Positions 1 through 12,630 of a DNA stretch of 64,000 nucleotides are shown one piece after another. Positions within the stretch are counted from its first letter, which is position 1; the number at the start of each line of letters is the position of its first letter. Below the pieces are notes generated by a model that did no database searches, had not been told where the DNA came from, and was given only the letters and a program-made list of their open reading frames with translations. A program made the translations under genes and the position numbers. Source of the DNA: Larimichthys crocea (Eukaryota > Chordata > Actinopteri > Sciaenidae); the NCBI RefSeq assembly GCF_000972845.2, contig NC_040011.1, positions 27,570,379 through 27,634,378 of the forward strand, read 5' to 3'.

Positions 1-445
1 CCCCCGCCTCCCCCAAACCCACCGAGGCTCTAGAACATTCTCGCACCCCCAACTCCCCCCATTATTAAAATTGTAATTTATTTTTCTAAATCAGAATGAC
101 AGCTTGCTTTCTTTTCTCTGCAGCAGGCAGTGAATCACCAAGCTTAAATACTTTCGTAACTTCGCTGACCCTGTGAGCGTGCTGCTCTGCCAGAGAAAAT
201 GGGACCTCCAACAAAGGCCCTCCACAGCCACAGCCGCCTTCGGTTCATTCCAAATGCGAAAATTTATCAAACTACGGATTTTTATAAGATTTTGTTAACA
301 TTTCCCCTCCTATCTTTTTCACACTTCCCCCAAAACACCCCACTCGCAACAGTTCTGCACTCCCAATCTCCTGGCCCACCTCCTGAAGAAAACTCATGCA
401 CTGGATAACTAAACAACCTTATTCAAACTATCCCTCTTTTTTTCT
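1..445. repeat. Left copy of a ~445-bp near-identical direct repeat
   Basis: This stretch reappears almost unchanged at 3066-3511, about 3,065 bases downstream in the same orientation. The differences are about ten single-base changes or one-base indels, several in homopolymer runs. Both copies break off at a CT-rich tract after a shared stretch ending near 445 and 3511. No convincing protein is encoded: the small open frame in each copy matches no family I know. The left copy starts at the window edge, so its true left boundary is unknown. It is either a recent local duplication or an assembly artefact. Confidence 0.9.
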
Positions 446-752
446 CTCTCTCCTCCATGTGACCCAGATCAGGATTATTTTCATAATTTATTAACTTAGC
501 ATATTTTTTTAGCCCTGTATGTGTTAAAAACAGCCTGCACCCACCTTATAAACCAGGGACATTAAACTGTTTCTGAGGATAAATTGGATTTGTAAAAAAA
601 ATGTGCCGCAGCATGTCGGCCTCAGAAATCAGGACACAAACAAGGCAACAAAGATATTCCTGTTTTCCTGTCCTGTTTCACAAACTTTGTGATTGTTCCG
701 TATCTTGTGATTGCAGCTTGTGATCACTTGTGCAATCTGTGGATAAACGGAT

Positions 753-808
<56 letters not shown>

Positions 809-3065
809 ACCTGTGGCGTCTTTACTGGAAATCCGTGTCAGCACCACCCATCACACACTATTAGCTGCCATCAAAGCTCTAATTTTACTCTAGCATTACA
901 CCCCACTCCCTACATTCCCCTCCCTCCCCTGCTGGTCTGGATGGTGCAGCCTGGTGGGAAAACGACATTCAATCCACTGTCCGCCCCATCCAGGCCAAAT
1001 TGGCAAATGACAGCTCTCCGCCTCTCAGATTTCGGGAAGTGAAAGGTACCACCGCCGCCATCCGCCTCAGCCTTCAAAAAGCTGCTGGTGGGGAAGGAAG
1101 GAGGGGTGAGAGCAGGGGGAGAGAGGAGGACCAGTGAGGCCGGGGAGTGGACCGAGGTGGGTTAACAGCCTCCCTTGTGCTCCTCGGTGGTGACGGTGTT
1201 GGACAGAGGACACAGAGAAAAGAGAGAAGAATGCCTACTCAGCAGATCAAAAAGAACTTCCCTGAGACCAATGGGAAAGTTGACCTCAATCCCCTAATCA
1301 CCCACTTTACCACCCCGGGCCGAGCCGAGCAGGAGGGTGAGAATATAACGTTTGAACCTCATGGAGGTCAACAGTAGCGAAAGGGAAGCACACAGAGTTA
1401 AATCTGATAGAGGTAAGGATGAAGGGAACACAGGCCTTCACTGTGCCTCAAGACCAGCTTTCACCCAAATCAAATTTATCACATCAGGATAAACCTCTTG
1501 ACATGCATCATCTCATTTTCAAGAGGTTTTCTATCTCTAGATATATTTAAATAGCATATAACACGTAAAGCTATATACATATACGTGTATAGCTGTATAG
1601 AGGCAGCACTCTGCTCAACACACATGCACAAACAACAAGCTCTTTCATCAGCATTTTACCGTGACACAGAGGGAAAAGACAGAACATATTGTGTTAGACA
1701 TTAACTGGCCGCCCGACTGAATGGTACTCTTACTGCTAATTAAGTGCTAATGGCAGTTCCCCCTGCAGAGAATACTAATTAATGTTCCATTCTTCTGCGG
1801 GCTGAGCGCGTACTCCACCACGGCCTAATGAGGGGAGGCAGGTACGTCTTCTCTCAGGCTGGGTTAATAAGCGCAACACAGTAGGGTCTGAGTAGAGAGG
1901 GCCATACCAAGAGGGCTGCTTCCTGTTCCCTAATCTTAACAGACCCCCCTCAGAACACACACAATGAGCCACGGAGGTAATGAAAGGATTTGTCCCTTAA
2001 ATTGGGAAAATAGGCCAGCTTATGTGCCTGCGTGGATGGCACCTCAAAACTTTTGGTGTCTGTACTAATGAGACATTAACACGGGGAGGAAATTCTGAAT
2101 TTAAAAGACATATGACAACAAAACAACCCGTGCATTTGCAGAAAGTTCTATTTTTTCTTCCGTCAGACAAAGTTATTTGTAAAAATTTAGGGGGAAGGTG
2201 TTCAATAATTCACAGTGAAGTGCATGTAACTCTGTATATAACTATTGTATGTATATACTATTTGTATCCAAATGGTGCAAAAGTATAAAAGTACTTGCAA
2301 AACTGTTCCTTTTTAAAAAAAAAAAAAAAGATTTGTGATACTGAGCACCATTTCATATTGGGAATGTCTTCTTGTGTGTCTTCCTACAGAATTACGACCT
2401 AGAAACTGCTGATGTCTCTTAGAAAATAACTTCTATTTTATATAGTTTCCGGGCTGCCAGAGAATGTGCCCCGCAGAAAAATAAATAAATACATTACCTG
2501 TTTGGATGCAGAAAGCCTGGGAATCAGATTCAAAGTGCTCAAGAATGAATGGATGTGTGAGTATGCGGCTGCGTGCATGAGCGTAAACATAGATTGAGGA
2601 TGGCATTGGAATTACCTGAGTGAGATAATGGTGGTGCATTAGATTAACTTTCAGTCCTTAAATGCAACACATTTAGGCAATCTTGTCCCCCAAAAACATG
2701 TCAATGTCTGAAAGGCCTCCCTCTCGCTATCAGGAGCCTCTGGTCCCCCACACTGATGCAGCTGGCAAGGCGCTACTGTCGACTGTCAAAACGCAGCGCC
2801 AGATCTAGTTATAAAATAATTGAATTTTCATATCAGAGGGGACCAGAGTCCCAGCAGACAATAGGAGTGCTGAGTCCTCTCTGATATTGGCTCAGGCCCT
2901 TTGCCATGCGCATGAAATCAGTATGTTAATGTTCCAGGGTTTTCTTTTTTTAAGGGCACTTGTGCTCTCGCAATGTACTACCGATGCGGTTTCAAAAAAT
3001 TGCAACTATTGATAAGTAGACAGCCAGCAACCCCCTCGACCCCCTCCTCCCACCCAACATGCCCA
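446..3065. other. Gene-free interval between the two repeat copies
   Basis: No gene is recognised. The stretch has a (GA)n microsatellite at about 756-805, a poly-A run near 2315-2329, and a low-divergence-looking block at about 1,690-1,960 rich in TAATTA-type homeodomain cores. The short open frames here, including one at 1147-1377, resemble no protein family and lack splice or coding features. Confidence 0.6.
756..805. repeat. (GA)n microsatellite
   Basis: About 25 uninterrupted AG dinucleotides. The repetitive ORFs across it are artefacts of the repeat. Confidence 0.95.
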
Positions 3066-3509
3066 CCCCCCGCCTCCCCCCAAACCCACCGAGGCTCTAG
3101 ACATTCTCGCACCCCCATCCTCCCCCATTATTAAAATTGTAATTTATTTTTCTAAATCAGAATGACAGCTTGCTTTCTTTTCTCTGCAGCAGGCAGTGAA
3201 TCACCAAGCTTTAATTACTTTCGTAACTTCGCTGACCCTGTGAGCGTGCTGCTCTGCCAGAGAAAATGGGACCTCCAACAAAGGCCCTCCACAGCCACAG
3301 CCGCCTTCGGTTCATTCAAAATGCGAAAATTTATCAAACTACGGATTTTTATAAGATTTTGTTAACATTTCACCTCCTATCTTTTTCACACTTCCCCCAA
3401 AACACCCCCACTCGCAACAGTTCTGCACTCCCAATCTCCTGGCCCACCTCCTGAAGAAAACTCAGTGCACTGGATAACTAAACAACCTTATTCAAACTAT
3501 CCCTCTTTC

Positions 3510-3511
<2 letters not shown>
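3066..3511. repeat. Right copy of the ~445-bp direct repeat
   Basis: Same content as 1-445 with scattered single-base differences. It runs directly into a (TC)n(TG)n microsatellite at 3512-3567, which the left copy has only as a short CT-rich tract. The position of the divergence at a simple repeat is compatible with slippage, with unequal exchange, or with a misjoined assembly. Confidence 0.9.
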
Positions 3512-3545
<34 letters not shown>

Positions 3546-3567
3546 TCTCTCTGTGTGTGTGTGTGTG
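3512..3567. repeat. (TC)n(TG)n compound microsatellite
   Basis: A run of TC dinucleotides passes into TG dinucleotides immediately after the right copy of the direct repeat. Confidence 0.95.
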
Positions 3568-6500
3568 CTAGTGTTGACTCAACAAGGTCTCTTCAGGTCA
3601 AAACAGCCAGAGGTCACACTATTATCAGTAACCCCCTCATATCCAGGCCGTGGCCCCCGGCAGCAGGGAGACAGACAGCGTGGGGTCCTGAGGCCACAAA
3701 GCACAGATCAACAGGGATGAACGGCAACATTTGATCACTTCACAGATCTTTGGCCTGCGCACATCAGGGTCAAGCTTTATTCGGCGCAGGCATAAGAGTC
3801 TATCACACAGCTATCGACTGCCTTTTCTGACCACAGGTCATCGCCACAAAAGGAGTCGTCTCAGTGTTTAAAGGCATCTGAAACTGTCACATGGATCGTG
3901 GCCGTGACACTGATGTGTGCGAGAGTGGTGTGTGACTTTTAAGTTAAACAGGAAGATGGTTTAAGATACCGCCCTCCTCTGCTTTGTTGCTGCAAAGTTC
4001 AGGCATGTTTCTTGTTCGCCAACAGATCCCTATTTGCTTCACATTATTCCAGCCGCCTGATTTATTAAAGTAGCTAATATGTTGTAATCCCTGCTATCGC
4101 TCTCACCTTCTCACTGGCACACCTCTGTTTTGGGCTGTGCCACTGTGTGAACCAGGGGTGTGCAGGCACGGTTGGTCTTTTGCTGACTGCCTGATAATTG
4201 AATGAGCGATTATCCCTCCCATTAATAGACAATGATACAGAAAGCACTGCCATATGTAAGGAATATTAATGAGTGGCTGCAGCGGCCTAGATAAGAGAAG
4301 CGCCATGCAGTTGCTGTAATAGGGGTTAAAACAATTTGCCCCCCTCCACCCTATCCCTCCTCATGCTCACACACCCACACACACACACACACACGCACAC
4401 ACAAGCTCCCATGCTTTCCACTACACTAATCCTCCATCCTCTCACCAACTAAGCGGGCTGCCACCAACCAACCACCCCCCATGGCCTGGACTTATGCTTG
4501 GTGCTGACCTCACTGCTGCCAAGGCCGACCCGCCATTGTGCAAGAGTGCAGGCAGGGTCACTTGACAACAGAATGACATGCTAATGATGGGAAGCACTGC
4601 GTGTTTAGTATTTATGTTATGAGACATTTTGCAACAAAGGAGCTGGAAAGATATGCAGGCATTGAGACGAAAAACTAATCACGGCTACCTCTTGGTTTTC
4701 TTCTTTTTTTTTGTTGCAATTTTCGTTCTATTTATCTAACCATTTCATTTCACTGAAGAATCTGTCTTCATCTTCTTGCTGTCACAAGTAAAGTGTGTTT
4801 TTTTTTTTTCTTCCTGATATCTAGGTAAAGTAAAGATGCAAGAGCAGCTGAAGCCAGCAGTGCCACAAAGGCCTATCCACCATCACGTCCATTAAATTTG
4901 CAGTGTTGCAGAGAGTCAGGCAGGTGAAACAGTTGGGGCACACTTCTATATGAATCGCCATGCCAATCAATATCTAACATCTATTAGCATCGGAAAGCAA
5001 TATTTCCCCTTTTTACCTTGCAATAATTGTGCTTAATGCTGTGAAATACCTTATCATAGGTCTGACGGCAAAAGAAAGGCCAGTTACCATGGCGACTGTA
5101 AAAGCCATTGGTTTCCTTTTCAGCAGAATAATGAACTCTCCTCTGTGTGTCACTCTTCCACTCCACTCTCAGCCTCTTCGATTAAACTGAAGCCCATGCG
5201 TCCTTGAAATCCCACATCTCTGCTTTATAATTTGGCAAACAAGAGAAAAACATAGAAAAAATGTTCAAGGTTCAACAAATGCATCACTTTAGGCCGAGGT
5301 GTAGGCGTACCTCACAATCAATACACAATGTGTGCGTGTGTGTGTTTTTAATTTCACTGGCAGAAATCTCACCTCCTAATTAAAAGTAAATTTGTCTATA
5401 TTCGCAATTACATTTTATTTCCTTAGAGCGCAGTCGTTTAAGATTATATTTTCACTGACCAATCTGCTTTTATTTTTGTTTTTATGATATTTGAAAATGT
5501 CTTAATGTTACAGCCCTACACTCAAAAATTTAAAAAAAAATCAACTTCAAGCTGATTCTGCTGCAGGTGAAGACTTTAAGCTGACGGAAAAGCTTGTCCA
5601 GAGTCTTCTAAAGTCAGTGCCATCGGATAAGACAGGACCCCTTTGTCACATATAATAATGATGGATACAAGGAGCTGAACACACTTCTCAAAGTGGTGTG
5701 AGGTGTCCTCCACAGCCAGGTTAGTTTTCTATATTTCTATCAGAATAAAAGAAGAAGGGGGGGAAAAAAATGTTTCTCTCTCTCTCATCATTGATTGCAC
5801 TCACTAACCACAGTGTGTCCTTGAGCACATGCAGACATCCTCACAGCCCAAGAGTTTTATTCAGTGATGTTGTCTGCATTATGGTCGATTAAGGGTGGTG
5901 TGTGTGCGCGTGTGTGTGTGTGGGAGAGGGTAAGGAGGTGGCTGCACCTCATTCATGTAAATGTGCAGAATCGAGACGCACACAGATCCAAATAAAACCC
6001 ATCAAATAATCAGGCTAATTAAACGGCAGCGGTGGGTCAATTTGCCTGATTTAGTTGTTTTGTTTTGTTTTTTTAGAAACTGGTTGAAAGGATAAATGAG
6101 AGTAAACATAGGCTACAACTTTATTAACTTTAATCATTTGGCATTAATTACTGGTGGAGGGAGTCTGTTATGTTTATACATAATTGTATTTTTTAATGCC
6201 GAAATCTATTTTCTAAGTTGTTGGCTGAGGCATTTATATATATATACATATATATATATTATCTATATATTATATATATATATATATAATATTCTCTGGT
6301 GTCATAATAAAAGTGGCTACATTTACTAATTAAAGTTACAAATACCACCATTCTAAATTTTAAAAACACGCCTAAATCTGCATTAATTAACATTAATTAA
6401 CGCGTTTTCTTTCGCAGACATCTCGACGTCATATTCTTCAATACAAAAAATGTCTTACAAAGGGCGAAGATACCCGGGTTGCTGACTCACAGGCGTGCAT

Positions 6501-9500
6501 CTACCACCCTCTAACATTACTCGAGCCAATCAACTGTTATATTAAAACTCTTAGTGAATTACAGCAACCGCGCACATAGCCTAAGTATTGTATAATTGTC
6601 AGTATTTAATATAGATATTTTTCGGACAGTACTTTTTTTACCATTTCTACAGAACAAATGGTTTCCTCAGATGTAAATGAAAGCACAGGTGGAGCACGTT
6701 CTGTCAGCACGACTATTTAGCTTCATATATTATTTGATTTGATTATAAAAACCTAAAGCCAGCAGCATGATTGAGACAAAGAATTTCCAGCAGCCACAAG
6801 GGGAAAAAAAATGTTCCTCCACAATATCCTCCTATTAAAAATCTGCTCTTTTTACCTCGATGGTCACGCATTTTGAGTTGATCTAAGTGGTTATTAGACG
6901 GTTTCTTGATCCCAGCAGAGGTAGATTTTTTTTTCTGTGGCTCGTCATTCAGCCTGACACAAAACATGAAGAAAATCATTCAGCTCAGATATTCTTTTCA
7001 TCCTTCAAGGAGAATTTCCAGACAAGCAAACTTTCCTGGAATCACATCACATCAAGGGCATCATCAGTACAAATAATAGGGTGCATTTTGCCCTCAATGA
7101 TCCTTCATCATCTCTTTGGCACACTCTTTTGTATGCACCGTAAGTAACAACTTTGCAATATTAAGATACCTATGTTCTGTTATTTTTAATGTTTGCTTTA
7201 TGTACACTGTACCACTACACCGGACTCAGAATTTGCTTGAAACAGAATCAGACACACATGATTAACACAAAATAAATGTTTGTTTTTTAAAATTATTTAC
7301 TATCAGTGGAGGGTGGGTCGATGGTTGTGTCCTCTGCCAGTCTGCAGAGTTGTTCAAGTTAAGATTTTAATTTTACACAAATACTTAAAAAAGGACAGAG
7401 CGTGTTTTCAGCACTTTTGCAGGTTCTACATCCTGAACATCTTACCTGGCTGGGTCGTGTGCTGGCTACCTTCCTCTGATATCCTTCTTTGTTTGCAAGA
7501 CAACACTGAAGGTTCAAATAAAAGAAGGTTTAGGACAGTTTTACAGCACTAAAATGTCGTTTCAGGCAGTAAACCATCTGACTTATTTACTTGAGACACA
7601 CCCGGCTAAGTAATTGAGCTGACCTCCTGAGAACAACCACCTGACACCAACAGACCACAGGGAGGCGCTCATGAGCTTACATAAGAGGAGTAAATGAGCT
7701 ACATTACCACTGGGTGAAATGTGCCTTGAAATGTGCACAAACTGCCCTGTCTTCTTGGCAAACCTTTATTAGATTTATTCTAATGATCAAAAATTAGGTC
7801 ATGCTTAAAAGGGGGAGGTCTTTGTCAGAGTCACATGAATTTGCTTTACATGCTAAGAGTCGGTAGAATAAAGTACAAGATGAAGAACAGTTTGTAAGTC
7901 TGCTGAGAAAACTTACGAGAGGGACTGCCCTACTGTTACCATTTTACTAGAAGATTTTTTTTTTTGTATTATGTCTGTTTAATGACATCAAACCTGCTCT
8001 GATGTAATAGTAATGCAAGCATCACGTATCAGCAATAAAGTACCAGAACAAGCAAGAATAAAATTAGAAGCTGTCACACAGTGTGGAAATACTGCATATT
8101 TTCTAATGTTAAACAAGATTCAAAGCATTCATCTTATACTGGGAGTGTACGCATTGCCCTTCATCCTGCTCACGTAAAACCATTTCATCATAGCTACAGT
8201 GTTTATATATCCAGTGCTCTTACCCGAGGTGACTAAGACTTCCAATGGAAAATATTCAGTGTATAGCTTACTCTGCTTTCAATTCACAGAAAGCTATACT
8301 GCACTGTATGTTTTCAGCAAGTGGAGTTGGGGGTATAGTTTCAGTATGACTAAATGTGAACTTTACAGAAGTGGTAAATTGCATGGTTTTCTTATGAATC
8401 TGAAGATCACTTTACATTGTTCCTTTAATAAGGCTGAGCTGACTAAGAAGTGAGAGTTTCAGGAAATCGTGGGTGAATTCACACTAACCAGGCAGGGAAG
8501 CATCATTGTATTAGCAGTTAATTCATGTGACATATATTATACACCGTGACTTCACATGGTAACACTTGGGGATACATATCAAACTGTAATCACAAAAAAA
8601 CATCATATAGAGAATGGTCGTACTTAATGAGAACACCATGTGACACATCAACATTAAAAACAAGGGTGGACGGACAAATGCTCTGTAGCATTAAGTAAAA
8701 CTTTCCAAATCTGCTTTCACAATCTGCAAAACTATCAAGGAGTTCAGCCTAGATTACTGAGAAAAAAGGGCCTTCAGATTCCATGCATCAATCCCAAAGG
8801 TAAAAGGGTAAAAAGGAAAATCCCATATCCTTCTAATGAGGCGTGGGTGGTTTGAAAAGATATGCTGATCCAGATCAGCCTCGCTGCTTTCCTCCATAGT
8901 TGAGCAAAAGACAGCTGTGAAAGTTGAAGGATAAAAACAGCTGGAATCAGGAGCTGTACTGGCTGTAGCTGCAGTTTCTGGGTAACACACAGACATTGTT
9001 GATAAAACAGGAAGTATTGCCTCATAACTGTCTCAATTTTGAGGCAAATGGCAAAGCTATCTGTCATCTTTGGTCAGACATTACAATAGAAATAATAGCT
9101 ATGAACTTAAATATTTAGATCTGAGCTTGTCCGACCTTATTACCCAAGATGACAACAATTCAATGACTAAATCATCTATGATTTACTTAATGCACCTGTG
9201 ACCACTGGTGTCAAAGTCTTTCACCCAAAGTGTCTCAGTTTCAGTTCTCATAATTTGAAAATATACCTTTTCTTCTGCATAAACATCATTTTCCCACAAC
9301 ACATTGCAGTAGCGCAGTGTTGTTGACGAAATCACCTAAACCGTTGACCAAGAGCAGAGAGTATGTAGCCTACTTAGGTAGCTATTATGTAACTAATATT
9401 TATCAAATCTCTTTGGGTGAGGCACTGTCCCAACATTACAATGCAGAAACTACAAGCTGCTCTGAGTTTTTTGGACACTTAATTCCAATTAACTCTTTGT

Positions 9501-10200
9501 TGTTTAAGTTATCAGGTTTTATTACAAAAGATTTGGCTGACAGCTCTTCTTCTGGAAGCCACAGCTTCTTCTTCTGTCACTGAAAGGGGGCGGGGAGGCA
9601 CGACAGCCGTTTACAGTAATTGAGTCAAATAACAGTAAATGAGTTATTTTCATCTGAAGCAGGAAGATTTGTATCTAATCACAGTGACAATGTTAACAAA
9701 TAAATCAGACAAATGATTGATATCCCAGCAGTTGTGGCCTTAAAATAAAATCCTGAGTCCTCTTTGTCGGAGATGAGGCTGTGTATAGATGCAGTCGATT
9801 TGAGATGAGACACAGACCAAAAAGTGGTCTTAAGATCAACTTCAGATTCAACCTTGAGACCAGGAGTGCTCGAGTACTACAACACTGCAGCAACATAAAT
9901 ACCATCTATTATAACTTGAGATTCACGTAATAATCCCTTTGTGGTAGACTGTACAGAAGGAAAGGGTACAGGTTCAAACTTGAAATTCAGCTTACAAACA
10001 CATTAAACACGTGACAGTGAGGGGAATTGAACCATGGTCCTTATACTTGTTAACACATCCATTAGATGGAGATTCGATAGAGCAAACACAAGTATTGTAA
10101 GTAAATGTTACACAAAACCGATTTTCTTCCAAACCTCTCAGTGCAAAAGAAGGACAATTTAACAATTCTGCACATGGCATAAAAACTGTTAGCTTTGCCT
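3568..10200. other. Intergenic DNA, no gene recognised; candidate regulatory blocks
   Basis: No open frame here resembles a known protein. The blocks at about 4,180-4,340, 4,830-5,250 and 5,940-6,060 have a balanced, non-repetitive composition with homeodomain-type cores and read like conserved noncoding elements. Simple repeats lie at about 4,375-4,405 (CA), 5,885-5,925 (GT) and 6,234-6,290 (TA). Part of the 3' untranslated region of the p2ry4 gene, which enters from the right on the minus strand, is probably included, but I could not fix its end. Confidence 0.5.
4830..5250. promoter_or_regulatory. Candidate conserved noncoding element with an RFX X-box
   Basis: A non-repetitive block without coding signal. 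At 5083-5096 it holds GTTACCATGGCGAC, which fits the palindromic RFX X-box (GTNRCC, short spacer, RGYAAC) with one mismatch. Regulatory function is inferred from the motif and composition only; no cross-species comparison could be made. Confidence 0.3.
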
Positions 10201-10257
10201 GGAGCAGAAATCTTTAATACATGTTTAATACTTGAGATTTCGTCAACAGATTTGACG

Positions 10258-11340
10258 CTATCTCTCAATCTCTCCACTGGCTATCGCGGCAGAGTTCTTA
10301 TAGACCAGAGCAATGTTGTTGTTCGGCTGTGTTTGTGACTGTTCAGGTGTTTGGCTGTTTGTCGTCTGTCTTTTTCCTGGCAAAACAGACATTAGTTTGG
10401 ACCGGTAGTGATCCCCAGCCAGGAAATATAGAATTGGGTCAATACAGCTGTTGATGCTGGCCAGGGGCCTGGTGATCTTGTAAGTAAAGTTGACAATATT
10501 GAGGAATCTACAGTTAAGATCTAACATGCGAGAGGTGTAATAGAGCGTGCGTGTGATGTGAAATGGGACAAAGCTCACAGCAAACACAACCAACACCACA
10601 ATGATGAGCTTGATGGACTTCTGATGGGAGGCGGCGCCTTGCCGACTTGAAGATAATCCTTGTCTGGGCCGGCAGAGGGTCCTCGCCATCAAGCAGTAAC
10701 ACACCACAATGACCAGAAAAGGTATGCCAAACAGTAGAACCATGACAACAGAGCTGTACTGCACGTACTCATCAAAGAACTTCTGGTTGGTTGTATCATG
10801 GCACAGGGTGTCATTGTCCCTCCTGGAGGTAGTGACGAAGATGAGTTTGGGCACCAGGCACAAGGTCACCACACCCCACACAATGCCACACACTAGGTGG
10901 GCATGGCGGGACTTCACCAGGGTCAACGCCTTGATGGGGTGGCAGATGCCCAGGTAACGGTGCACACTGATGCAGGTGAGAAGGAGGATGCTGCAGTAGA
11001 GGTTGGCATAGAAGAGAAAGCGCACTATTTTGCAGGCGGCAACTCCAAAGGGCCAGTGGCTGCGGTTGGCATAATAATAGATGAGGGTGGGCAGGGAGAG
11101 GACGTACAGGAAGTCGGACAGGGCGAGGTGGAACATGTACACCGTACTGGGGTTCCAGGGGCGCATCTTTAGGAACAGCCACAAAGCTGTAGCATTGAGC
11201 ACGAAGCCAAACACAAACACCAGACTGTAGGACACAGGCAGCAGGATGTACTTGAACTCCTCATTAAAGCGACAGCTGTGGTTTAAGATCGAGGTGAACA
11301 CCGATTGATTGTGCGCGGCAGGGCTGCTGACCGTTTCCAT
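10258..11340 (-). CDS. p2ry4: P2Y4-type purinergic G-protein-coupled receptor
   Basis: A single-exon class A GPCR of 360 residues that senses extracellular nucleotides (UTP/ATP in this subfamily) and is expected at the plasma membrane, coupling mainly to Gq. I start at the ATG at 11340; upstream in-frame codons lack an ATG. Seven hydrophobic segments are visible. N11 and N20 sit in N-glycosylation sequons. The DRY position reads HRY within SVHRYLGICHP, and TM7 carries DPILY. The stretches YVLSLPTLIYYYA and HRYLGICHP resemble P2Y4 more than P2Y2, and the P2Y2 RGD in the first outer loop is replaced by a glycosylation-type NRS. Human P2Y4 has 365 residues. The neighbours arr3, rab41 and pdzd11 also favour P2RY4. 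An intact coding exon with an upstream noncoding exon is usual for this family. P2Y2 is the main alternative. Confidence 0.93.
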   Translation of the reverse strand: METVSSPAAHNQSVFTSILNHSCRFNEEFKYILLPVSYSLVFVFGFVLNATALWLFLKMRPWNPSTVYMFHLALSDFLYVLSLPTLIYYYANRSHWPFGVAACKIVRFLFYANLYCSILLLTCISVHRYLGICHPIKALTLVKSRHAHLVCGIVWGVVTLCLVPKLIFVTTSRRDNDTLCHDTTNQKFFDEYVQYSSVVMVLLFGIPFLVIVVCYCLMARTLCRPRQGLSSSRQGAASHQKSIKLIIVVLVVFAVSFVPFHITRTLYYTSRMLDLNCRFLNIVNFTYKITRPLASINSCIDPILYFLAGDHYRSKLMSVLPGKRQTTNSQTPEQSQTQPNNNIALVYKNSAAIASGEIER

Positions 11341-11888
11341 AGTGATGTGACTTCGCACTCTCAAGCAGGCAGATGACCAAACCTTGAAAAAAAGAAGACT
11401 TTGACATTATTTATAGAGAAATACACATGTAGATTTAAATTAGTTGACAAAAAGATTAATTGGCAACTGCATTTATCGAGAAAAAATATCAATGATTCCA
11501 GCTTCTCAATTGTGAGGATTTGATGCCTGTCTCTGTTTTTAACACTGCAAACTGAAGCTCTCTGAGTTTTGGGCATTTGAAGATGTAAACCTTGATCTCT
11601 GTGAGATTGTGATGCATGACCTTCTCAGTGTCACTTGTCCATGAAAAAAGAAAAATGGGCAAACAGGATTTCCTGGCCATGTGATGTCTCTTTGTCTTAT
11701 CAAAGTAAGACTGCCGTTTTCACAACAAAACAGTAAAACATGCATTTATATTATAACATTTCAGTAAAATTGAGATAAAGTAAACGTTGCCATATGAATA
11801 CAGCAAAAAGAGAAAAATGTTATTTAGTTAGAGTCAGGGCTACAGTGTTTCCTTCTGGGTAGTAGTAGTGGGATAGAGGTATAAAGCA

Positions 11889-12630
11889 ACCAGTGGTAGA
11901 AAAGGTATTCAGACTTTTTACAAGTATGAGAAACAATACCACAGTTTGAAAATTAGTAGTCCTGCATTCAAAAACTACAAAATTAGACAAAAGTATCAGC
12001 ATCCAAATATCCAAATAAAGAAAAAGTACTCATTATGCAGAACGCCCCATTTCAGTAAGATATTTATATTATTATTATTATTTAATTTTTTTTTTTTTTA
12101 ACTGTGGTATTGTTTCTCTTACTTGTTAAATGTCCGGTTTATTGAATAGGTTCTACGTTTGCGCTGGTATATAGATAATATATATATACTTTTAGTGGAT
12201 TTATCAGCTACTTTTTGCTACGATACTTTTCTCACTTTAGTCATGGTTGCCTATAAACATGAAATATATAGATATATATATATATATTAATATATATATA
12301 TATAATATATATTATATATACATACAACACCACAACACCATATATATATATATATATATACCCGAAGGGAAGTATTGTATTTTCATTCAGATTAGAACAC
12401 AAATATAATCAACAAATGAGTGATAACAACAAATTAGTGATGATGTGTTATTACGGATAAGTATACGACTTCACTGATCTCAGTACATGTATATGATTAT
12501 ATAATTTGTTGATTATATTTGTGTTTAATCTGAATGAATATACAATACTTCCCTGCGTACAAGTAACTTAAAATTGTATTCAAGTGCAGTATTTGTGTAA
12601 ATGCACTTGTTACTTTCCACCACCGCTGGT
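11889..12630. mobile_element. hAT-like nonautonomous teleost element with nested insertions
   Basis: The left end begins CCAGTGGTAGAAAAGG, followed by text typical of a very common teleost nonautonomous DNA element (repeated references to tracking AAGTAnnAGTACTCATTATGCAG). The right end, read backwards, begins CCAGCGGTGGTGGAAAG, giving imperfect terminal inverted repeats. The 8-bp flanks do not match, so the target duplication has decayed. The middle is expanded by TA-rich DNA (about 12,170-12,360) and a second inverted repeat. No transposase is encoded. Family assignment rests on recognition of the ends. Confidence 0.7.
12362..12556. repeat. Inverted repeat nested inside the hAT-like element
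   Basis: Arms at about 12,362-12,413 and 12,506-12,556 are reverse complements over about 50 bases with few mismatches; each has GGGAAGTATTGTAT at its outer end. The spacer is about 92 bases. The left side is flanked by a long TA run. This looks like a small MITE that landed in TA-rich DNA. Confidence 0.75.

Noticed and set aside
629..1042. ORFs with long Ser-Leu or Arg-Glu repeats
   Set aside because: These come from the GA microsatellite at 756-805.
1147..1377. 76-residue ORF that looked like a small gene
   Set aside because: No recognisable family, no splice partners, no repeat in the second copy of the local duplication; left as noncoding.
10514..11182. ORFs on both strands across the p2ry4 coding exon
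   Set aside because: They overlap an intact GPCR frame and match nothing; they are shadow frames.
11341..11364. N-terminal extension of the P2Y receptor by eight residues
   Set aside because: The upstream start codon would be TTG; the first ATG is at 11340 and gives a normal receptor N-terminus.
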